Both the position numbers and the translations under genes were made by a program. Positions 49,561 through 59,960 of a stretch of 64,000 nt of DNA are shown here, piece after piece. Source of the DNA: CAJQHK01 sp038142525. Lineage in GTDB: Bacteria; Pseudomonadota; Alphaproteobacteria; Rickettsiales; UBA1997. Positions within the stretch are counted from its first letter, which is position 1, and each line of letters opens with the position of its first letter. Below the pieces are notes generated by a model. That model was given only the letters and a program-made list of their open reading frames with translations. It was not told the DNA's origin and did not search any database. The DNA lies in the NCBI GenBank assembly GCA_038142525.1, contig JAYQKE010000015.1:805310-869309 (forward strand), given 5' to 3'.

Positions 49561-50764
49561 ATGACATATAATTATCCTGATAAGAATGGCAAATTTGGTG
49601 AATTTGGAGGTCGATTTGTCTCTGAGATTCTTATGCCAGCCGTTTTGGAGTTAGAAAAATTTTATAAGGAAGCAAAAAATGATCAATCTTTTTGGGATGA
49701 GTTTGATTATTATATGAAGCACTATGTTGGTCGACCTTCACCGTTTTATTTTGCTCAAAAATTAACCGATGATCTTGGGGGTGCTAAAATTTATTTTAAA
49801 AGGGATGAGTTAAATCATACCGGATCTCACAAAATTAATAATTGCATTGGTCAAGTTCTTATGGCCAAAAGAATGGGTAAAACAAGAATCATTGCTGAAA
49901 CTGGAGCAGGGCGAAGATGGTGTGGCAACTGCTACTGTTTGTGCTTTATTTAATTTACCATGTGTTGTTTATATGGGCGCTAAAGATATTGAAAGACAAA
50001 AACATAATGTCTTTCGTATGAAGTTATTAGGCGCTGAAGTAAAATCAGTTGAATCTGGTTCAGCAAGTCTTAAAAATGCTATTAATGAGGCTTTGAAAGA
50101 TTGGGCGGCTAATATTAAAGATACTTATTATTTATTAGGTACAGTTGCGGGTCCGCATCCATATCCAGAAATGATTCGTGATTTTCATTCAGTAATTGGC
50201 AGGGAAGCAAAAGAGCAAATTTTAGAAGCTGAGGGTAAATTACCAGATTGCCTCATCGCTTGTATTGGTGGTGGTTCCAATTCTATTGGTTTATTTTATC
50301 CTTTTATTGACGATAAAGATGTAGAAATTATTGGTGTTGAAGCAGGTGGTAGAGGTCTTGAAACGGGAGAACATTCAGCTTCAATTACTGCTGGTTCAAA
50401 GGCTGTTTTACATGGTAATTTAACTTATTTTTTACAAAATGATGAGGGGCAAATTTTAGATGCTCATTCAATTTCTGCTGGCTTAGATTATCCTGGAATT
50501 GGACCAGAACATGCTTTTTTGCATTCCATAGGTCGTGTTAATTATGTTTCGTCAACTGATAAGGAGGCCTTAGAGGCTTTTAAAATTTGTAGTAGAATGG
50601 AAGGTATTATTCCAGCATTGGAACCGTCTCATGCTTTGGCATACTTATTTAAAAAAGCGCCAAAAATGTCTAAGGATCAAATTATTATTATTAATCTTTG
50701 TGGTCGTGGTGACAAAGATATGACAACAATTTTTGGAATGGAGGAGTTTTCTGATTTGAAATAA
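49561..50764 (+). pseudogene. trpB: Tryptophan synthase beta subunit, frameshifted
   Basis: The start is MTYNYPDKNGKFGEFGGRFV, then the PLP lysine in NHTGSHKINNCIGQ. At ETGAG (about 49913) the frame is lost; the next frame has GVATATVCALFNLPCVVYMG, the phosphate loop CIGGGSNSIGLFYPF and LDYPGIGPEHAFLHSIGR to 50764. Removing one base at 49913 gives ETGAGQDGVATA, which matches the family (usually ETGAGQHGVATA), so one extra G is present. TrpB makes tryptophan from indole and serine. trpA is not adjacent. 50765-50886 contains no gene. Confidence 0.92.
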
Positions 50765-50886
50765 AGCTATAATATATTAAATTTACCATTTTCTACTGAT
50801 TTATTTTGATAAGTCTAAAAAAAATCTTGACTGATAAAATAAAGTACTTAAACATTTAGTGATTATAACCCAAATATATTTACTTA

Positions 50887-52100
50887 ATGAAAAATAAAAA
50901 GCTTTTTCTGGCTTCTTTGGTCTTAATATCATCTAATGCATTTAGCGCAGGTTATTCAACTCATTCTACATCAACTGCCGCAATTGCAACCTCTTATGCT
51001 GGATCAAGTACTGGTGCTCATAATATTAGTAATATGTATTATAATCCTGCCATTTTATCAAAATTTGATAAAAAGCAATTTGTTGCGGGTTTAACTTATT
51101 TAGATGTTGATATTGATCCTCAAAATGAAAATGTAAATAGTAATATGAAATAGTGCTGGTGAAGTTGGGGATGCTGGTGTTAATGTTTTTATTCCTTCCT
51201 TTTATTTTTCAGCTCCAATTAGCAACAAAACAACTATTGGATTTTTAGCAAATTCACCTTTTGGTCTAGCAACTGAATATAATACCGCTTGGACTGGTTC
51301 AAGATTGGATAATGATACTGAAATTAAAACTGTTAATTTAGGAACTAATTTATCTCATAAATTAACTGATCAATTATCACTTGGTTTTGGTGTAAATGCT
51401 CAAAAAATGCAATTTACCAAATCCTTCACTTATCTAACTGGAAATACAGTAAAATATAAAAGTTCTGATTGGGGTTATGGTTATAGTTTGGGTTTAAATT
51501 ATGATTTAACTAAAAAATTATCTTTAGGAGTTGGTTATAATTCTAAAGTACAATATGAGTTAAATGGTACTTTGCAAGTTCCTGAAGATAATATAAGACA
51601 AGATGGTGTATTAAAAATGGCAACACCAGAATCAGCCATAATTGGTGCTAAATATGCTGTTAATAATAAACTTAACTTAATGTCTGATATTACTTGGACC
51701 AGATGGTCAAGACAGAGAGTCGCAGATGTTTATGAGTCAGGAACAAATATTGCTATTGTGAATCTTACCTATAATTGGCATGATAGCTTTATGTATAGTT
51801 TAGGTGGTGATTATCAGTATAATGATGATTTATTAATTAGATTTGGTACTGCCTTTGAAACTGGTGCTACTGATGATCAATATAGAACTGCCGATGTCCC
51901 TCTTGGTGATGTATATTGGTTAAATGCTGGTATTAATTATGATTTTGGCAATGATTTATCTTTTGACGCTTCTTATTTACATCAATTTTATGAAAATGTA
52001 AAAGTTAATAATGTTGATGACAACTGGTAACCAAAATCTTAGTGCTAGATATAGAACTCAAGTTAATATTTTCTCTATTGGCTTAAAGAAAAATTTCTAA
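50887..52100 (+). pseudogene. FadL/OmpP1-type outer membrane protein, two frameshifts
   Basis: The signal peptide (LFLASLVLISSNAFSAG) is followed by a FadL-like start: AAIATSYAGSSTGAHNISNM, then YYNPAILSKF. The frame breaks at about 51147 and goes on in another (GEVGDAGVNVFIPSFYFSAP, LANSPFGLATEYNTAWTGS). The barrel runs to about 52015, where another one-base shift leads to the end SARYRTQVNIFSIGLKKNF with a terminal Phe, as expected of an outer-membrane barrel. FadL-type channels take up hydrophobic compounds. Confidence 0.85.
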
Positions 52101-52108
52101 TTTAATAA

Positions 52109-53308
52109 TTGTTTCAGGATCTTTTAAAAAAATACAAAATTGCAATCAGTGAAATAATTATTGATTATAATCTGGTTAACAATTTTGCTCAGATTCTTAA
52201 AAAATTTAATTTAGATTTGGTAGATATTTTGGTTGTAACTGACCAGAATATCTATCCAAAAATCAAAGATTTACTTCCGTTAAATCTTAATATCCTCATT
52301 TTAAAAAATCCTAAACCAGACGAAGATTCCATTGCAAGAATTATTACCAATTCTCATGATAAGAGAGCTATTGTTGGTTTTGGTTCTGGTACCATTAATG
52401 ATTTATGTAAAATTTCTAGTTATCGCAGGGATATTCCTTATATTATTTTTGCTAGCGCTGTCTCCATGAATGGTTATGCCTCTAAAAATGCTTCTATTAT
52501 TACTTCTGGGCGTAAAAATTCAGTTTTAGCTCATCTTCCAACAGCAATCTATTTAGATCTAGACCTTTTAATAAATTCTCCAAAAAGAATGATTAAAGCT
52601 GGAATAGGTGATAGTATTTGCATTTCAACATGTAAATTTGACTGGCTTTTGTCAAATTTATTATTGGATAGTTATTATAATGAAGAAGCTTTTGATTTGA
52701 TAAGCGATTTATATCAGAAATTATTAAATTATGATGATAAGATTAATGATAAAAATTTTATCATTTTACTGGCAAAAATTTTGATTAATTCTGGTATTTC
52801 TATGACAATTTCTGGCGGTAGTTATCCAGCAAGTCAGTCTGAACATTTAATTGCTCACTATTTAGAAATTAAATATCCAGAAATTATGGAAAACTCTCTT
52901 CATGGTGAACAAATTGCTGTTACAACTTTGACTATTGCTAAAATACAGGAAAAATTTCTAAAATTATCAAATTTTCAGGTAAAGATTTCTGATATTGATT
53001 TTAATTATTTTGAAAAAATATTTGATCAAGATTTAGCTATTTATTTTTGGGAAGAATTTTCTAATAAAATTATTAATGATAATCATGCTTTGGAGATTAA
53101 TAAAAAACTGAATGATTTTCATAAATTATCATCAAATCTCATAAAAGATTTTACTCCCTATGATAAAATTAAAAAGATATCAGATCGGTTTAATTTAGTG
53201 CAATTACCTATGGACATAGGTTTGAATCAAGAAATATATTCAGAGGCTATTAAAAATGCCAATTTAATTAGAAATAGATTTACAATTTTAGATTTATTTA
53301 TAATATAA
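52109..53308 (+). CDS. sn-Glycerol-1-phosphate dehydrogenase-like protein (EgsA/AraM family)
   Basis: This 399-residue protein of the iron-containing alcohol-dehydrogenase fold starts with TTG. NAD-binding is in VGFGSGTINDLCKISSY. The segment SAVSMNGYASKNASIITSG matches the TAPSMDGYAS region of G1P dehydrogenases. Metal ligands are the Asp in AGIGDSICISTCKFDW, the His in SEHLIAHYLE and the His in SLHGEQIAV. The family makes glycerol-1-phosphate, the backbone of archaeal lipids, and is patchy in bacteria. It stands alone here, after the FadL-like gene and before two miniature elements. Confidence 0.8.
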   Translation: MFQDLLKKYKIAISEIIIDYNLVNNFAQILKKFNLDLVDILVVTDQNIYPKIKDLLPLNLNILILKNPKPDEDSIARIITNSHDKRAIVGFGSGTINDLCKISSYRRDIPYIIFASAVSMNGYASKNASIITSGRKNSVLAHLPTAIYLDLDLLINSPKRMIKAGIGDSICISTCKFDWLLSNLLLDSYYNEEAFDLISDLYQKLLNYDDKINDKNFIILLAKILINSGISMTISGGSYPASQSEHLIAHYLEIKYPEIMENSLHGEQIAVTTLTIAKIQEKFLKLSNFQVKISDIDFNYFEKIFDQDLAIYFWEEFSNKIINDNHALEINKKLNDFHKLSSNLIKDFTPYDKIKKISDRFNLVQLPMDIGLNQEIYSEAIKNANLIRNRFTILDLFII

Positions 53309-53321
53309 AAATATTATTAAA

Positions 53322-53397
53322 GGAACCTCTGAAAAACTAAAAAGGGTCAAAAAGATCAATTTTGCTAAATACATATTTTAGTTTTTTCAGAGGTTCC
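53322..53397. mobile_element. 76-bp miniature element with IS-B ends
   Basis: Both ends are IS-B termini (GGAACCTCTGAAAAA and its complement), the inner sequence has no coding capacity, and TAAA flanks each side (53318-53321 and 53398-53401), as for full IS-B copies. This is a MITE that could be moved by the IS-B transposase. Confidence 0.85.
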
Positions 53398-53406
53398 TAA
53401 AATATA

Positions 53407-53459
53407 GAAACCTCTAAAAAATAGTTCAAAAATTTCAGTTTTTAGTTTTTAGAGATTCC
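53407..53459. mobile_element. 53-bp degenerate miniature element
   Basis: The ends GAAACCTCTAAAAA and its partner TTTTTAGAGATTCC are weaker versions of the IS-B terminus, and TATA lies on each side (53403-53406 and 53460-53463). It looks like an older relative of the 76-bp element, 9 bases away. Confidence 0.65.
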
Positions 53460-53492
53460 TATATTTTTGATATCAATTGAAAAAAGTTACCG

Positions 53493-55271
53493 ATGGATAA
53501 TAGTCAGCACGATATTTTGGTAAAAGATCTAATTCGGAAGATTGATCAGGATAAAGAATTGTGCCTATTATGTAAAATTGATGAGAGCAACCCTTATTTC
53601 ATTGAAATTATATCTTCTAACAAGAAATTTAATGAATATTTCGGTTATGATCCTAAGAATATTATTGGTGAGAGTTTTGATAGTATATTATATAATGATG
53701 ATGATAATTTAGAAACTATTATTGAATATAATAATGTTATAAAAAAAATATCTAGATTATCACAACTGAATTTTACTCTGAAGATTGATAATTCTGATAG
53801 TTGTCCCGAAGATTTTTCTATAACTTTTAAATCAACAGTTAAAGATGGTATAAAATATTGCATCTTTGTTTTTTTGCCAAATAGTAATGGTGCTAAAGAA
53901 TATAATAGAAATACATCTTTTGGGGAAAAGAATCTAGTTCATAATTTAGAAAGAGCTTTAAGGAATGAAAAATTGCTTAGAATTTCTAGTGATCTAATGC
54001 TTAAAGACGAGGTTATTAGTGAAATATCCTACAGAGCATTAAAAGTTTTATGTAGCGACTTTAGAATTGATAGGGCTATTTTATGTCAATTTGATAATTA
54101 TAATATTAATTTAATATGCGAGTTTCATGGTGATGGAATTAAGTCGATGGTCGATAATTATAGCGCAGACAAGAAAGATGACATACTTAAAAGATATTTT
54201 GATTTTCACAACTCCTCTTTCTCACAATTTTTTCATTCTAAAGAAACAGAAAATATGATGTTTGAAGATATTGTTCATGATAGGCTTTTTTATGATATAG
54301 AGGATATTTATAGTAAATTTCATATTGCTTCACAATTTTGTGTTTCCTCTCCGATTAATGAAGATTCAAATATGGCTTTATTTCTTCATCAGACAAATAT
54401 TAAAAAATGGAATAATGAAGAGATTGAAATTATAAACACCATATCTAATCAATTGTCAGTTGCGATTCAAAAATCTATATATCTTGACAAAGTTATGGAA
54501 TCTAACAGGGAATTACTTAAGAAGAGTATTGCTTTAAAAAATTCCTTAAATGAGGAGAAGAAGATGAGGATGATACAAAATGAGTTTATTGCTATGGCTT
54601 CTCATGAATTTAAAACTCCATTACAAATTATTGATAGTTCCAGAGAAGTATTAAGTAGAAAATTAATAAATAATAAATTAACTCTTAAAAATGGTGAGGA
54701 TAATCTTTCTAAAATTAAAAATGCAATTTTAAGGCTTCATAGTTTGATCAGTAGTACTCTTGATCTTTCTCAAATTGCAATGAGCAAAGGTGATCTAGAT
54801 GTTAATATGAGTATAGTTTCTATTCAAAATATTATTAATGACATAATAAAACAGAATAACGAGATATATACTAAAAAGAATGTTAAGATAGAATTAGATA
54901 TTAAAAAACTACCTAAGGAATATTCTGCTGATCAAAAAATGTTAGATCATTGCTTTACTAATATTATAGGTAATGCTGTAAAATATTCCCCAGAAAATTC
55001 TACTGTTAAGATTTTAGGGGCTATATTAGAAGATAAAATTTTAGTCAAAATACTAGATAATGGCATAGGGATACCAAAGACAGATTTAGATAAAATAGGA
55101 GAAAAATTTTATCGAGCAAAAAATACTTTAAAAATATCAGGAACGGGCATAGGGTTATATTTGACAAAATATTTCATTAAATTACATGATGGTGAAGTAT
55201 TAATCCAAAGTGTTGAAGGTAAGGGTACTGAAGTAACAATTATTTTGCCAATAAAGTCACATGGTGATTAA
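53493..55271 (+). CDS. Soluble PAS-GAF sensor histidine kinase
   Basis: The 592-residue protein has no membrane span. A PAS domain at about residues 25-130 (FNEYFGYDPKNIIGESFDSI), a GAF domain at about 165-335 (RALKVLCSDFRIDRAILCQF) and a HisKA domain with the phospho-accepting His in MASHEFKTPLQII are present. The ATPase domain has NIIGNAVKYSP, ILDNGIGIP and GTGIGLYLTKYF. It should be an active cytoplasmic kinase. No response regulator is beside it; the dual-receiver protein at 13100-13978 and the hybrid kinase at 59961-62606 are candidate partners. Confidence 0.93.
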   Translation: MDNSQHDILVKDLIRKIDQDKELCLLCKIDESNPYFIEIISSNKKFNEYFGYDPKNIIGESFDSILYNDDDNLETIIEYNNVIKKISRLSQLNFTLKIDNSDSCPEDFSITFKSTVKDGIKYCIFVFLPNSNGAKEYNRNTSFGEKNLVHNLERALRNEKLLRISSDLMLKDEVISEISYRALKVLCSDFRIDRAILCQFDNYNINLICEFHGDGIKSMVDNYSADKKDDILKRYFDFHNSSFSQFFHSKETENMMFEDIVHDRLFYDIEDIYSKFHIASQFCVSSPINEDSNMALFLHQTNIKKWNNEEIEIINTISNQLSVAIQKSIYLDKVMESNRELLKKSIALKNSLNEEKKMRMIQNEFIAMASHEFKTPLQIIDSSREVLSRKLINNKLTLKNGEDNLSKIKNAILRLHSLISSTLDLSQIAMSKGDLDVNMSIVSIQNIINDIIKQNNEIYTKKNVKIELDIKKLPKEYSADQKMLDHCFTNIIGNAVKYSPENSTVKILGAILEDKILVKILDNGIGIPKTDLDKIGEKFYRAKNTLKISGTGIGLYLTKYFIKLHDGEVLIQSVEGKGTEVTIILPIKSHGD

Positions 55272-55330
55272 TTTAAATATTTTTTAGAAAAAGAGTTGTG
55301 ACAAAGTTTATCTTAAGAATCATATTAAAA

Positions 55331-56422
55331 ATGAATTTTAGTATTATTTACAAATTTTTTGTAATATTATGTTTTTTAAGCAGTAGTCAGGCTATTGCTA
55401 AATATCCTAAAATATCTGGTGATATTATTATTGATCTGGGTATTGATAGATTATCTGTTAAAAATAATAATGTTAAAAAATATAATTCAATATTAGAGTT
55501 TCAATCTGATATTTCTCTCGATCTTAATCGCAATTGGTCAGTTCAAACTCTTTGGCAGTCACGCAAAGTTGCTAAAAATTATTATCTAAATAGGCAATCA
55601 TATGATCCCATAATATCTTCTAACGATAGGCAGATGTCAATTGATGATGAATCTTTATTTATAGAAGAGTTAAAGCTCAATTTTCAAAATGAAGATTTAG
55701 TGTTTTTTGCTGGAAAATATAATCCTCATTTTGGTAATTCTTGGAATAAAAAGAGAAAATCATCTATATTTACAGTATTTTTTGGTAGAGATTATCAATT
55801 AAGAGAAAAAATTGGCCTTGGAATTACCGCCTTATTTGAAGAAAGTGAATTGTCATTTTATCCATTTTTTAATGATAATACTGATTTAAGTAATAGCGCT
55901 ATTAATAGAAGAGGTAGAAATAAAAGAAGTTATCAAGTTTCAGGAAATAATGGCAGCTTATCATCTTATGTTGTAGCATTATCTGGTAAAAACTTTCTTT
56001 ATGTAGAAGATTTATCATATCATCTGGCACATAAAAAATTAGATGTTAGTAGTGAAAATTTAGCTGAAGAAAATGGTTATGTTATTAATTTTGAATATTT
56101 ATTCAAAATAGGTAATAATAGCTCTATCATACCTTTTTATGAATTTGTAAAAACTAATAATATGAACGGTACTAGAGGTCAAGATGTAAATCATCAAATT
56201 GCTTCTCTTAATTTTAATTATAGTAGCTGGGATTTTGCAGTATCATATTTTACAAAGGATATTAAGAAATATAATAAAATTTCTGATAAATATTTAGAAT
56301 ATAGTCTTGGATATAAAATAAGTGACTCTATGGGTGTAGAGGTTAGTCGGATCAATGGAAAAGAGAATAATATAAATCATAATGCTCTTTACACTATGTT
56401 TTCATATATAATGACATTTTAA
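55331..56422 (+). CDS. Porin-like outer membrane protein
   Basis: I take the ATG at 55331, which gives a good signal peptide (FFVILCFLSSSQAIA); the frame also offers a GTG at 55298. The mature part alternates short polar and aromatic beta strands (SVQTLWQSRKVAKNYYLN, LVFFAGKYNPHFGNSW, NFEYLFKIGNNSSIIPFYEF) and ends in Phe, as a barrel should. No channel signature I can name; it recalls phosphate-porin-like proteins. It follows the PAS-GAF kinase and precedes nadE by 3 bases. Confidence 0.65.
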   Translation: MNFSIIYKFFVILCFLSSSQAIAKYPKISGDIIIDLGIDRLSVKNNNVKKYNSILEFQSDISLDLNRNWSVQTLWQSRKVAKNYYLNRQSYDPIISSNDRQMSIDDESLFIEELKLNFQNEDLVFFAGKYNPHFGNSWNKKRKSSIFTVFFGRDYQLREKIGLGITALFEESELSFYPFFNDNTDLSNSAINRRGRNKRSYQVSGNNGSLSSYVVALSGKNFLYVEDLSYHLAHKKLDVSSENLAEENGYVINFEYLFKIGNNSSIIPFYEFVKTNNMNGTRGQDVNHQIASLNFNYSSWDFAVSYFTKDIKKYNKISDKYLEYSLGYKISDSMGVEVSRINGKENNINHNALYTMFSYIMTF

Positions 56423-56425
56423 TAA

Positions 56426-58072
56426 ATGTTAAAAATAAGATTAGCTCAATTAAATTTTACTATAGGTGATTTGGATGGAAATTATAAAAAAATCACTGAT
56501 TTTTATTCAAAATATCAAGATTCTTCTGATTTAATTATATTTTCAGAATTGGCAATTTCAGGCTATACTCCCGAAGATCTTTTATTAAAAGATTATTTTT
56601 TAGATGAAGTAGAAAAAAAAATTAAGGATCTGGTAAATTATAGTAAAGGTAAAAAAGTGGCAATGTTGATTGGTTCTCCAGTTAGAATTACTGATCAATA
56701 TAATAATAAATTATTGTTTAATTCTGCCATTTTAATTGAAGATGGTTATATTAAAAACCTCTTTCATAAAAAGACTTTACCAAATTATGGTATTTTTGAT
56801 GAGAAAAGATATTTTTCTTCATCTAATAATCTTCATAATATCAAATTTAGAGGTTTCAATATAGCGGTTTTAATTTGTGAAGATATTTGGGATTTAAAAA
56901 ATTCTTTTTTACTTTTAGACCAAAAAATTGATCTTATTATTTCTATCAATTCTTCTCCTTTTGAACAAAATAAATTATCCAAAAGGATAGATCAGCTTAA
57001 AAAATTTAATAAAAATTTACAAAAAAATATTATTTATCTCAATCAGGTTGGCGCTAGTGATTCATTGATATTTGATGGTTCGTCATTTGCTGTTAATAAT
57101 GACAATAAGTTATTACCAATATTAAAAGAGTTTCAAGAAGATTCTGGTTTGATCGAGATTAATGAGCAGTTAGAAATGATTGCAAATAATTCTGAATTTT
57201 TCATGTCAGAAAATGAAAGAATTTATAGCGCCCTAATTTTAGGTCTCAGGGATTATATTTCTAAAAATGGCTTTACAAATGTAGTAATAGGTCTTTCTGG
57301 TGGTATTGACTCAGCATTTGTAGCTACAATTGCTAGCGATGCCATTGGGCCACATAACGTTAGATTGATTGCGCCTTCTAAATATAATTCTGATGCTAGC
57401 TTCGATGATGCTAATGATTTATCTAATAATTTAGAAATTAATCTTGAGCAAATAGCAATTCAGAATATTTTTAATGAAATGAAGAGAGCTTTAAATCCAG
57501 CTTTTACTGACAAGAAAGAAGATATTACTGAACAAAATATTCAATCTAGAATTAGGGGCATATTATTAATGGCTATTTCTAATAAATTTGGTAATTTATT
57601 GCTCGCAACTGGTAATAAATCTGAGATGGCAACTGGTTATGCAACTATTTATGGCGATATGAATGGCGCTTATAATCCAGTTAAAGATCTTTATAAAACT
57701 GAGGTCTATAAATTATCTAATTGGAGGAATAAAAATATTCCTAGAATTTCTAAATTACCAAAAAAGAACCTCATTCCAAAAAATATTATTAGCAAGGAGC
57801 CAACGGCGGAGCTAAAAGAAAATCAAAAAGATTCTGATTCTCTGCCAGATTATAAAGTTCTTGACCAGATTTTATATTTAATTATTGAAGAGCAAATGTC
57901 AGAAGATCAGATAATTGCTAAAAATTTTGATAAAAATATGGTTAAAAAAGTGACAAAGCTGTTCTATAATAGCGAATTTAAAAGACAGCAAGCTGTAATT
58001 GGTCCAAAAATTTCTAAAATGTCTTTTGATAGAGATAGAAGATATCAGATTGGCAATAAATTTAAGAAATAG
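56426..58072 (+). CDS. nadE: Glutamine-dependent NAD+ synthetase
   Basis: The protein has 548 residues and two domains. The amidase (CN-hydrolase) domain has Glu in FSELAISGYTPEDLL, Lys in HKKTLPNYGIFDEKRYF and Cys in VLICEDIWDLK. The synthetase domain has the ATP loop VIGLSGGIDSAFVAT and ATGNKSEMATGYATIYGDMN. It makes NAD from the deamido form with glutamine as donor. A short spacing to uvrC (3 bases) suggests one operon. Confidence 0.95.
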   Translation: MLKIRLAQLNFTIGDLDGNYKKITDFYSKYQDSSDLIIFSELAISGYTPEDLLLKDYFLDEVEKKIKDLVNYSKGKKVAMLIGSPVRITDQYNNKLLFNSAILIEDGYIKNLFHKKTLPNYGIFDEKRYFSSSNNLHNIKFRGFNIAVLICEDIWDLKNSFLLLDQKIDLIISINSSPFEQNKLSKRIDQLKKFNKNLQKNIIYLNQVGASDSLIFDGSSFAVNNDNKLLPILKEFQEDSGLIEINEQLEMIANNSEFFMSENERIYSALILGLRDYISKNGFTNVVIGLSGGIDSAFVATIASDAIGPHNVRLIAPSKYNSDASFDDANDLSNNLEINLEQIAIQNIFNEMKRALNPAFTDKKEDITEQNIQSRIRGILLMAISNKFGNLLLATGNKSEMATGYATIYGDMNGAYNPVKDLYKTEVYKLSNWRNKNIPRISKLPKKNLIPKNIISKEPTAELKENQKDSDSLPDYKVLDQILYLIIEEQMSEDQIIAKNFDKNMVKKVTKLFYNSEFKRQQAVIGPKISKMSFDRDRRYQIGNKFKK

Positions 58073-58075
58073 ATA

Positions 58076-59943
58076 GTGAAAAAAACACTAATAGAAAAAA
58101 TTAAAAAATCACCAAAGAAGCCAGGAATTTATCAATTTTTTAGTAAGGAGGATGAAATTATTTATATTGGCAAGGCTAAAAACCTACGAAATCGTCTTAA
58201 AAACTATCTCGATATTAAAAATCTAACCACTCGGATTACCAAAATGACCTTAAATGCAGAAAGGTTAGAGGTAATTTTGACGAATAATGAAATTGAGGCT
58301 CTACTTTTGGAGTGTAATTTAATCAAAAAATATAAGCCAAAATATAATATTTTACTAAAAGATTCTAAATCTTTTCCCTATATTTCTATTTCTAAAAATG
58401 AAGATTTTCCAAAAATTTCTAAATATCGTGGTTTAAAAGATAATAAATCATATTTTTTCGGTCCTTTTGCTAATATTAATGCCGCTAGCCAATCAATTGA
58501 ATCTCTAAAAAAAGCCTTTTTACTTCGAACTTGCTTAGATAGCGATTTTAAATCTCGCAAGAGACCTTGTCTTGAATATGAGATTAAAAAATGTAGCGCG
58601 CCATGCGTTGGTTTAATTTCTAAAGAAGAATATCAAAAATCAATAGATTCTGTAATTAATTTTTTAAAAGGTAAAAATTCAGATTTGCAACAGGAATTAT
58701 CGGTAAAAATGCAAAAATTTAGTGAAGAATTAGAATTTGAAAAAGCGGCTAAAATTAGAGATAGAATTAAATCATTAAGTTTAATCCAAGCTAAACAAAA
58801 TATTAATATTGCTGAGACAAGTCAGATGGATATGATTTTATTTTTAAAAAAAGGAGATTTAGCGGCGATTAATATTTCTTTTTATCGTTTTGGTCATAAT
58901 TATGGTAATAAAACTTATTTTTTTGATGTTAATTCTGATGATTTGGATTTGGATATTATTTTTGCTTTCATCAGTCAATTTTATCAAAATCACGAAATTC
59001 CAAAAAACATTATTAGTAATATAGATTTGGAGGATAATGATGATATTAGTAATTTATTAATAAATTTACAAACTTCCCCTAAAATAAAAGATTTTAAAGG
59101 GGAATCAAAATCTTTTATTTCAGGAGGAGTTAATATTTCGTACCCTAAGAAAGGTAAAAAATTACAATTAATTAAAGATAGTCTAATATTTTTACAAGAT
59201 GAGATTGATAAAAAAATAGCCAATCATAGTAAGATCAAAAATTTATTACTACAATTAAAAGAGCTTTTGAAAATAAATCATATTCCAAATAAAATTGAAA
59301 TTTATGATAATAGTCATATTTCTGGTACTAATATTGTCGGTGCTATGGTTTTTGCTTCAGAAAGTGGTTTTGTAAAAAATAATTATCGTAAATTTAATAT
59401 TAAATTAGAAGAGTTGTCAAAAAAAGATGATACTAATTTCTTAAAACAGGTTTTTAACAGAAGATTTAGGAATTTTGATCAGCAAAAGCCAGAAAATTTG
59501 CCAAATTTGATAATTATTGATGGTGGTAAGGGTCAATTATCAGCTATAAAGGAGATTTTTGAGGAAAAAAATATTAAAATTCCTTTTTTATGCATGTCTA
59601 AAGGTAAGGTAAGAAATGCGGGATTAGAAGATTTTCATATTATTGATAATGGTAATTATCGACATTTTAATTTACCAAAAAATTCCTCACTTAGTTTTTA
59701 TTTACAAAATTTGCGTGATGAAGCTCACAGATTTGCAATTGGTACTCATATTGCTAAAAGAAAGAAATCATTATTTAGGTCAGAACTAGATGATATTGCA
59801 GATATTGGCTCTGCTCGTAAAAAATTACTGTTGAATCATTTGGAGATTTGCAATCTATTAAGCAAGCTTCATTGGAGGATTTAAAAAGAGTAAAAAAATT
59901 AGGCGATAAGGTTGCGATAAAAATTTTTAATTATTTCCACTAA
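58076..59943 (+). pseudogene. uvrC: Excinuclease ABC subunit C, frameshifted at the C-terminus
   Basis: GTG at 58076 starts the protein. The GIY-YIG nuclease domain (KPGIYQFFSKEDEIIYIGKA), UVR motif (LEFEKAAKIRDRIKSLSL), RNase H-like part with EIYDNSHISGTNIVGAMVF and LIIIDGGKGQLSA are intact. At about 59840 the frame goes wrong in LLNHLEIC; another frame gives IKQASLEDLKRVKKLGDKVA and stops at 59941-59943, the helix-hairpin-helix end. One T seems to be missing. Only the last 30-35 residues are affected. UvrC cuts on both sides of a DNA lesion. Confidence 0.93.
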
Positions 59944-59960
59944 AATGATATTTAGTATTA

